Shown here piece after piece: positions 5,891-9,965 of a stretch of 9,965 nucleotides of DNA. The first letter of the stretch is position 1. Every line of letters begins with the position of its first letter. The notes beneath the pieces are model-generated. The model had not been told where the DNA came from. It was given only the letters and a program-made list of their open reading frames with translations, and ran no database searches. The position numbers and the translations under genes are program-made. This DNA comes from Acidimicrobiia bacterium. GTDB lineage: Bacteria > Actinomycetota > Acidimicrobiia > Acidimicrobiales > Ilumatobacteraceae. Where the stretch lies: contig JAUHYJ010000083.1 in assembly GCA_030425785.1 (NCBI GenBank), forward strand, positions 1 to 9,965, given 5' to 3'.

Positions 5891-7323
5891 GCCTCGCCCC
5901 GGCGCGCCGCGAGCACCTCGTCGGGCAGCGACGCGATGTCGCCGCACCCCATCGAGACGCAGACGTCGCCGGCGCGCACGTGCTGCGCGAGATAGGCGAC
6001 CAGCTCGTCGCGCCGTGGCATCCAGACGACGTGCTTGGTCGGGTGGGCGTCGAGCACGGCGTTGACCACCAGCTTCCCGGTCACGCCCGGGATCGGCTCG
6101 GTGCCCGAGGCATAGATGTCGGTGAGCACCACGACGTCGGCGACCTCGAAGCAGTCGGCGTAGTCGCGCCACATCTGGGCCATGCGGTGGTAGCGGTTGG
6201 GCTGGAACACCGCGACGATGCGCTGCCAGTCGTCGCCGCTGTCGCGAGCGGCGCGCAGCGCGGCGTCGATCTCGGTCGGGATGTGGGCGTAGTCGTCGAC
6301 GAACGTCGCGCCGCCGTCGTGACCGCGCACGTCGAAGCGACGGGCCACGCCGCCGAAGCGCGCCAGTGCTCGCGCCGCGACCGACGGGTCGATGCCGAGC
6401 TCGAGCGCCATCGCGAGCGCAGCGGTCGCGTTCAGGACGTTGTGCTCGCCACGCATCGGCAGCCGGATGGTGACGAGCCGCTCGCCGGCGCGTTCGACCG
6501 TGAACGAGTACGTACCCCGATCGGGCTCGAGATCGACCGCACGCACGTCGGCGTCGTCGGCGAAGCCGAACGTGGTCGCGCCGTGGCGGTCGGCGAGACC
6601 GCGACTGCGCTCGTCGTCGGCCGACACGACCTTGGGCCCTGGGATCTGCGCCAGGTACCGGTCGAACGCCGCCTCGATCCCGTCGAGGGTGCCGTACAGG
6701 TCGAGGTGATCGACGTCGACGTTGGTGACGATGGTCCCGTGCAGCGGCAGCTCGAGGTGGGTTCCGTCGCTCTCGTCGGCTTCGACGACGAACCAGTCAC
6801 CGCCGGTCCACTGCGCGCCGGTACCCATGTCGCGCACGTCGCCGCCGATGACGAAGCTCGGACGCAGCCCGGCCTCGGCCATGATCAACATCAGCATCGA
6901 GGACGTGGTGGTCTTGCCGTGCGTGCCGGCGACGGCGAGCGACTTCGCCTGGGCGCAGATCGACGCCAGCATCCCTGCCCGCGAGAGCGTCGGGATGCCG
7001 AGCTTGCGGGCCTCGTCGAGCTCGTTGAGGTGCTGCGGGATCGCGGTCGACGCCGTGACGGCGTCGCATCCGACCACGTGCGAACGCTGGTGGCCGATGT
7101 GGACGTGCACCCCGGCGGCGCGGAGGCGGTCGAGCACCTGGCGCTCGCGCAGGTCGACACCCGACACGTTGTGCCCCATCTGGGCGAGGGCCAGCGCGAT
7201 CGCGCTCATGCCGGGCCCGGCGGCGCCGATGACGTGCAGGCGCTTGGGCGTCGACAGGTCGATCGGCGCCTCCGGCGGTGCGACGGTCGCCGTGCTGGAA
7301 CTGGTCGGGGGGTTGGGCGCCAC
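5887..7323 (-). CDS. murC: MurC, UDP-N-acetylmuramate--L-alanine ligase
   Basis: The 478-residue ATP-dependent ligase adds L-Ala to UDP-MurNAc, the first amino acid of the stem peptide. After a Pro/Thr/Ser-rich tail (1-24) comes the UDP-binding N-domain (LHVIGAAGPGMSAIAL, 29-44). The central ATPase domain has the P-loop GTHGKTTT (133-140), EADESDGTHL (181-190) and NVDVDHLDLYG (201-211). GEHNVLNATAALAMA (292-306) and GVARRFDVRG (325-334) follow, then the C-domain with DDYAHIPTEI (343-352), FQPNRYHRM (373-381) and LTDIYASGTEPIPGV (400-414). ATPase residues are intact, but several family-typical positions differ (see findings). The start is taken as the GTG at 7323, the only usual start codon in frame between the murG stop and the first domain; its ribosome site is poor. 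The much longer open frame back to 7803 only shadows murG. It lies 52 bp after murG and overlaps murB by 4 bases. Confidence 0.95.
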   Translation of the reverse strand: MAPNPPTSSSTATVAPPEAPIDLSTPKRLHVIGAAGPGMSAIALALAQMGHNVSGVDLRERQVLDRLRAAGVHVHIGHQRSHVVGCDAVTASTAIPQHLNELDEARKLGIPTLSRAGMLASICAQAKSLAVAGTHGKTTTSSMLMLIMAEAGLRPSFVIGGDVRDMGTGAQWTGGDWFVVEADESDGTHLELPLHGTIVTNVDVDHLDLYGTLDGIEAAFDRYLAQIPGPKVVSADDERSRGLADRHGATTFGFADDADVRAVDLEPDRGTYSFTVERAGERLVTIRLPMRGEHNVLNATAALAMALELGIDPSVAARALARFGGVARRFDVRGHDGGATFVDDYAHIPTEIDAALRAARDSGDDWQRIVAVFQPNRYHRMAQMWRDYADCFEVADVVVLTDIYASGTEPIPGVTGKLVVNAVLDAHPTKHVVWMPRRDELVAYLAQHVRAGDVCVSMGCGDIASLPDEVLAARRGEA

Positions 7324-7375
7324 GTCGCTCAGGCTATTGCCACTCGGCGGCAGGATCGGGGCACTCGCCCGGGGA

Positions 7376-8488
7376 TCACGATCGCGCGGCGACGGACTCG
7401 ACGAGCGCCGCCAGCGCACCGCTGCGATGGACCTCACCGCGTGCCATCGCCCTGGTGGACAACCGGTCGCGCGCCGCGTCGTCGGCGCGCAGCTCCTCGA
7501 TGACGTCGCCGAGGCGCTCGACGTCGTCCTCGGCCAGCAGGACCGCGGCGCCGGCGTCCGAGAGCCAGCCGACGTTCGCGGCCTGGTGGTCGTCGGCCGA
7601 CTCCGCCCAGGGCACCAGGATCGCCGGGACGCCCGTGACGGCGACCTCGTGCACGGTGCTCGCACCACCGCGGCCGACGAGCAGGTCCGCGGCTGCGTAG
7701 ACGAGCGCCATGTCGGCCTCGTAGCCGACCGGTTGGTAGAGCACACCGTCGGTGCCGTCGCGAGCGGGTTGCGCGTCGTCGACGAATCGCTCGCCCACCG
7801 CATGGCGAACAGCGAGACCGCGGTCGGCCCCGACCCGGTCGAGCCAGCTCGCCACGGCGGCGTTCAACACGCCCGACCCCTGTGAGCCTCCCATCACGGC
7901 CACGACGAACCGATCGTCCGGCAACCCGAGCGCGGCCCGGGCGGGAACTCGGCCCGTGCTGCGATCGACGTCGAGGATCGACTGCCGCACCGGTGCACCG
8001 GTGACGGTGGCACGCGGCAGCGGCGAGTCGGGGAACGCGACCGCGCACGCCGCCGCCCGCTTGGCTGCCAATCGGCTCGCTCGGCCGGGCCGCAGGTCGT
8101 AGCTGACGACCACGACGGGGATGTCGAGGGCGCGCGCTGCGAACACCGAGGGCATGCTCGCGTAGCCGCCGACGCTGACCACCACCCGCGGTCGGGCCGC
8201 GCGGAACCGGGCGATCGCCGCCCGGCGGGCGCGCAGCATCTTCGGCACGAACCCGAGGTTCCGACGCGACACGCTGCGCTGGAATCCGACGACGTCGTCG
8301 AAGACGTGCGGGAACGGCGTCTCGGGCAGCAGGCGCGTCTCGATCCCGCGCCGGCATCCGGCGTAGTGGATCGTCGACGGGTCGTGGCCGCGAGCGACGA
8401 GGCCCTCGGCCACCGCCAGTGCCGGCAGCACGTGGCCCGCAGTCCCGCCGCCGGTCACGACGGCGAACGGCGCCTCGCGGTCAGCCAC
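7376..8488 (-). CDS. murG: MurG, lipid II-forming N-acetylglucosaminyltransferase
   Basis: The 370-residue peripheral membrane GT-B enzyme transfers GlcNAc from UDP-GlcNAc to lipid I, giving lipid II on the inner face of the membrane. The N-domain G-loop is GGGTAGHVLPALAVAE (13-28), the Ala form common in actinobacteria. SVGGYASMP (105-113) is the second acceptor-side loop. The C-domain shows GGSQGSGVLN (200-209) and GRGGASTVHEVAVTGVPAILVP (272-293), with E281 expected to contact the UDP-GlcNAc ribose, then DDHQAANV (299-306). The loop that normally reads HEQN or HEAN instead reads SYDL (129-132) before RPG. The start is the GTG at 8488, overlapping the ftsW end by 8 bases; it has no clear ribosome site, so coupling to ftsW is likely. 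[15 protein letters not shown] is a normal short N-terminus for the family. Confidence 0.96.
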   Translation of the reverse strand: MADREAPFAVVTGGGTAGHVLPALAVAEGLVARGHDPSTIHYAGCRRGIETRLLPETPFPHVFDDVVGFQRSVSRRNLGFVPKMLRARRAAIARFRAARPRVVVSVGGYASMPSVFAARALDIPVVVVSYDLRPGRASRLAAKRAAACAVAFPDSPLPRATVTGAPVRQSILDVDRSTGRVPARAALGLPDDRFVVAVMGGSQGSGVLNAAVASWLDRVGADRGLAVRHAVGERFVDDAQPARDGTDGVLYQPVGYEADMALVYAAADLLVGRGGASTVHEVAVTGVPAILVPWAESADDHQAANVGWLSDAGAAVLLAEDDVERLGDVIEELRADDAARDRLSTRAMARGEVHRSGALAALVESVAARS

Positions 8489-9803
8489 GGTCCGGTCGAC
8501 GATGGGACCTGGGCGAGCTCTCGGCCCGGCGAGGCACGGTGACCGCCCGGCGGGCGACGTTGAGCAGCAGGCCGGCGGCGAGCATCGACACGAACAGCGA
8601 CGACCCGCCGGCGGAGAAGAACGGCAGGGTGAGCCCGGTCACCGGCATCACACCGGCGACGCCGCCGATGTTGACGACCGCTTGGATCCCGAGCCAGCAC
8701 GCGACGCCACCGGCGAGCAGCATGCCGAACCGGTCCGGGGCGGCGAGCGCGGCCTGGATGCCGAACCACACGATCAGTCCGAAGCCACCGATCACGGCGA
8801 CCGACCCGATGAAGCCGAGCTCGTCGGCGATGACGGCGAAGATGAAGTCGCTGTGGGCGTAGGGCAGGTAGCCGAGCTTCGACCGGCTCCCCCCGATGCC
8901 CGAGCCGGTCATACCGCCGTTGGCGATGCTCAGCAGACCCTGCCACGACTGGAACGCGAGGTGCTCCTTGTTGCCCTCGATGTCCCGGTAGGCGGTGAAC
9001 CGGTTGAAGCGCCAGGGGCTCGACACGATCGCCACGGCGGCACACGTCATGCCGATCCCGGCGACGGTCGCGACATGTCGGTACGGGACGCCGGCGATCA
9101 GGCCGACGCACAACGACACCGCCGTCAGGACGATCGCGGCCCCGAGGTCGCCCTGGAGGAAGCTGACGCCGGCGCAGCCGAACGCGACGAGGCCGAGCGG
9201 GATCAGCCCGTTGCGGGGCAGATGGAGATCGTGCTCGTGGCGGGTGAAGTGGTCGGCGAGGAAGGCGATCGAGGCCAGCTTCAGGAACTCCGACGGCTGG
9301 AAGCCGAACGATCCGAACCGCACCCACGAGTTCGCGTCGTTGATCGTCACGCCGACACCGGGGACGAACGGGAGCATCATCGCGCCCGCTGCCAGCACGG
9401 TGCCCGGGATGACGAGCGGCCGCCACCGGGCGTAGGGCACCTTCAGCACCACGGCCATGCCGAGCAGGCCCATGCCGGCCCATCCGGCCTGCCGGATGAA
9501 CGTCGAGTACGGCGTCGAGCTGCTCGCGACCTCGCGGGCCGAGGTCGCCGACAGCACCATCACCAGCCCGAGCATGACGAACGCCGCGACGGTCAGCCCG
9601 ATCCAGTAGTAGAGCCCCGGAGCCGGACCGAGCACCTCGCGCGTCCGTGGCTCCTTGATCTGCACGACGCGGCGCGACGGCTTCGCCCGCTTCGGCGAAC
9701 CGGACGGCGACGTCCGCTTCGGGCCGCCGTTGATCCGCTCGAGCGCGGCCTCGCGGCGGGCCTTGACGTCGGCGGTGTCGAACGACTTGATCGCGATGGT
9801 CAT
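8481..9803 (-). CDS. ftsW: FtsW, septal peptidoglycan glycosyltransferase (SEDS family)
   Basis: This 440-residue polytopic membrane protein polymerises lipid II at the septum together with a class B PBP. Residues 1-62 are a basic cytoplasmic tail ([17 protein letters not shown], 29-45), followed by about ten membrane segments from 66 on. SEDS motifs seen are [20 protein letters not shown] (158-177), LQGDLGAA (216-223), [20 protein letters not shown] (286-305), [19 protein letters not shown] (312-330) and [18 protein letters not shown] (386-403). D319 in HSDF is the expected catalytic Asp. FtsW rather than RodA is inferred from the murD-ftsW-murG context. The start is the ATG at 9803, overlapping the murD stop as ATGA, with AGGAG eight bases upstream; an upstream ATG at 9890 lies inside murD and is rejected. 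The usual Glu of the LPEAHTDF motif is Tyr here (Y315). The C-terminus after 419 is Arg/Ser-rich and short. Confidence 0.96.
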   Translation of the reverse strand: MTIAIKSFDTADVKARREAALERINGGPKRTSPSGSPKRAKPSRRVVQIKEPRTREVLGPAPGLYYWIGLTVAAFVMLGLVMVLSATSAREVASSSTPYSTFIRQAGWAGMGLLGMAVVLKVPYARWRPLVIPGTVLAAGAMMLPFVPGVGVTINDANSWVRFGSFGFQPSEFLKLASIAFLADHFTRHEHDLHLPRNGLIPLGLVAFGCAGVSFLQGDLGAAIVLTAVSLCVGLIAGVPYRHVATVAGIGMTCAAVAIVSSPWRFNRFTAYRDIEGNKEHLAFQSWQGLLSIANGGMTGSGIGGSRSKLGYLPYAHSDFIFAVIADELGFIGSVAVIGGFGLIVWFGIQAALAAPDRFGMLLAGGVACWLGIQAVVNIGGVAGVMPVTGLTLPFFSAGGSSLFVSMLAAGLLLNVARRAVTVPRRAESSPRSHRRPDRG

Positions 9804-9965
9804 GCGGAGCGCTCCTGGTGTGCGTGACCGAGGTGGTCCCGGACGAGTTGTTTGAACACGGTGCCGCGTTCGACGTAGTTGCGGTACCAATCGAAGCTGG
9901 CGCAGCCGGGCGAGAGCACGACGGCGTCGCCGGGGCGGGCGGTCGCCGACGCGAGCTCGATCGCG
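9800..9965 (-). CDS. murD: MurD C-terminal fragment, UDP-MurNAc-L-Ala--D-glutamate ligase (5' part beyond the window)
   Basis: Only the last 54 codons are inside the window, open to the right edge. The visible part reads as the end of the Mur ligase C-domain: [25 protein letters not shown], very like the MurD signature LSPACASFDQF.NFE.RG, then FKQLVRDH and a short polar tail. MurD adds D-Glu to UDP-MurNAc-L-Ala in the cytoplasm with ATP. The stop TGA overlaps the ftsW ATG (ATGA), and murD directly before ftsW is the standard dcw order. The assignment rests on this signature and the context because the ATPase domain is not seen. Confidence 0.9.
   Translation of the reverse strand, partial: AIELASATARPGDAVVLSPGCASFDWYRNYVERGTVFKQLVRDHLGHAHQERSA

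Noticed and set aside
5891..6172. N-terminal extension of murB
   Set aside because: It would overlap the murC C-terminus fully; the ATG at 5890 gives the standard MurB length and a typical ATGA junction.
5980..7503. Open frame of 507 codons on the plus strand
   Set aside because: It is antisense to murC and the end of murG, with no recognisable domain and reverse-complement codon bias.
7324..7803. Long in-frame N-terminal extension of murC back to 7803
   Set aside because: The extra 160 residues are murG read in another frame, Ser/Arg/Pro-rich without domain, and family length fits the GTG at 7323.
9804..9890. N-terminal extension of ftsW
   Set aside because: It overlaps the murD C-terminal signature; the ATG at 9803 has a proper ribosome site.
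1..9965. Search for tRNA or rRNA genes, insertion sequences, CRISPR arrays, phage genes or a defence system
   Set aside because: Nothing seen; coding is nearly continuous core division and wall genes on one strand with uniform composition.

Overview
The window is one strand of a division and cell wall (dcw) gene cluster from a high-GC actinobacterium. Every gene lies on the minus strand, so the cluster reads from right to left. FtsZ carries the actinobacterial style of N-terminus and GTP-binding region ([37 protein letters not shown]). It is followed by yggS, sepF and divIVA with no ftsA, which is the actinobacterial and Gram-positive arrangement. The murB position between murC and ftsQ, a missing ylmD and ylmG, and several unusual MurC and MurG motifs suggest a deep lineage such as Acidimicrobiia (Ilumatobacter-like) rather than mycobacteria or Streptomyces. 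That placement is inference and was not searched.

Order along the minus strand (right to left): the last 54 codons of murD (9965-9800), ftsW (9803-8481), murG (8488-7376), murC (7323-5887), murB (5890-4889), ftsQ (4892-3477), a 202-bp gap, ftsZ (3274-2168), yggS/ylmE (2130-1456), sepF (1433-882) and divIVA/wag31, which runs off the left edge (850-1). Junctions murD/ftsW, murC/murB and murB/ftsQ are 4-base stop/start overlaps and ftsW/murG overlap by 8 bases. The block murD to ftsQ therefore looks like one translationally coupled operon. Short gaps (22-37 bp) join ftsZ, yggS, sepF and divIVA. The only sizeable non-coding stretch is just ahead of ftsZ, where an additional promoter would be expected.

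How the genes work together: MurB and MurC make and begin extending UDP-MurNAc-peptide, MurD adds D-Glu, MurG makes lipid II, and FtsW polymerises it at the septum. FtsQ is a membrane scaffold of the divisome, FtsZ forms the ring, SepF tethers FtsZ to the membrane in species without FtsA, and DivIVA marks poles and septa. YggS is a PLP-binding homeostasis protein that habitually travels with this cluster.

I found no mobile element, RNA gene, CRISPR array or unknown system. The points worth a second look are at the level of protein detail: a very long acidic FtsQ N-terminus with repeated short strand-like motifs, a MurG acceptor loop lacking the usual HEQN/HEAN motif, several changed signature residues in MurC, the reduced ylm gene set, and a 68-codon frame that exactly bridges ftsQ and ftsZ but is probably not coding.
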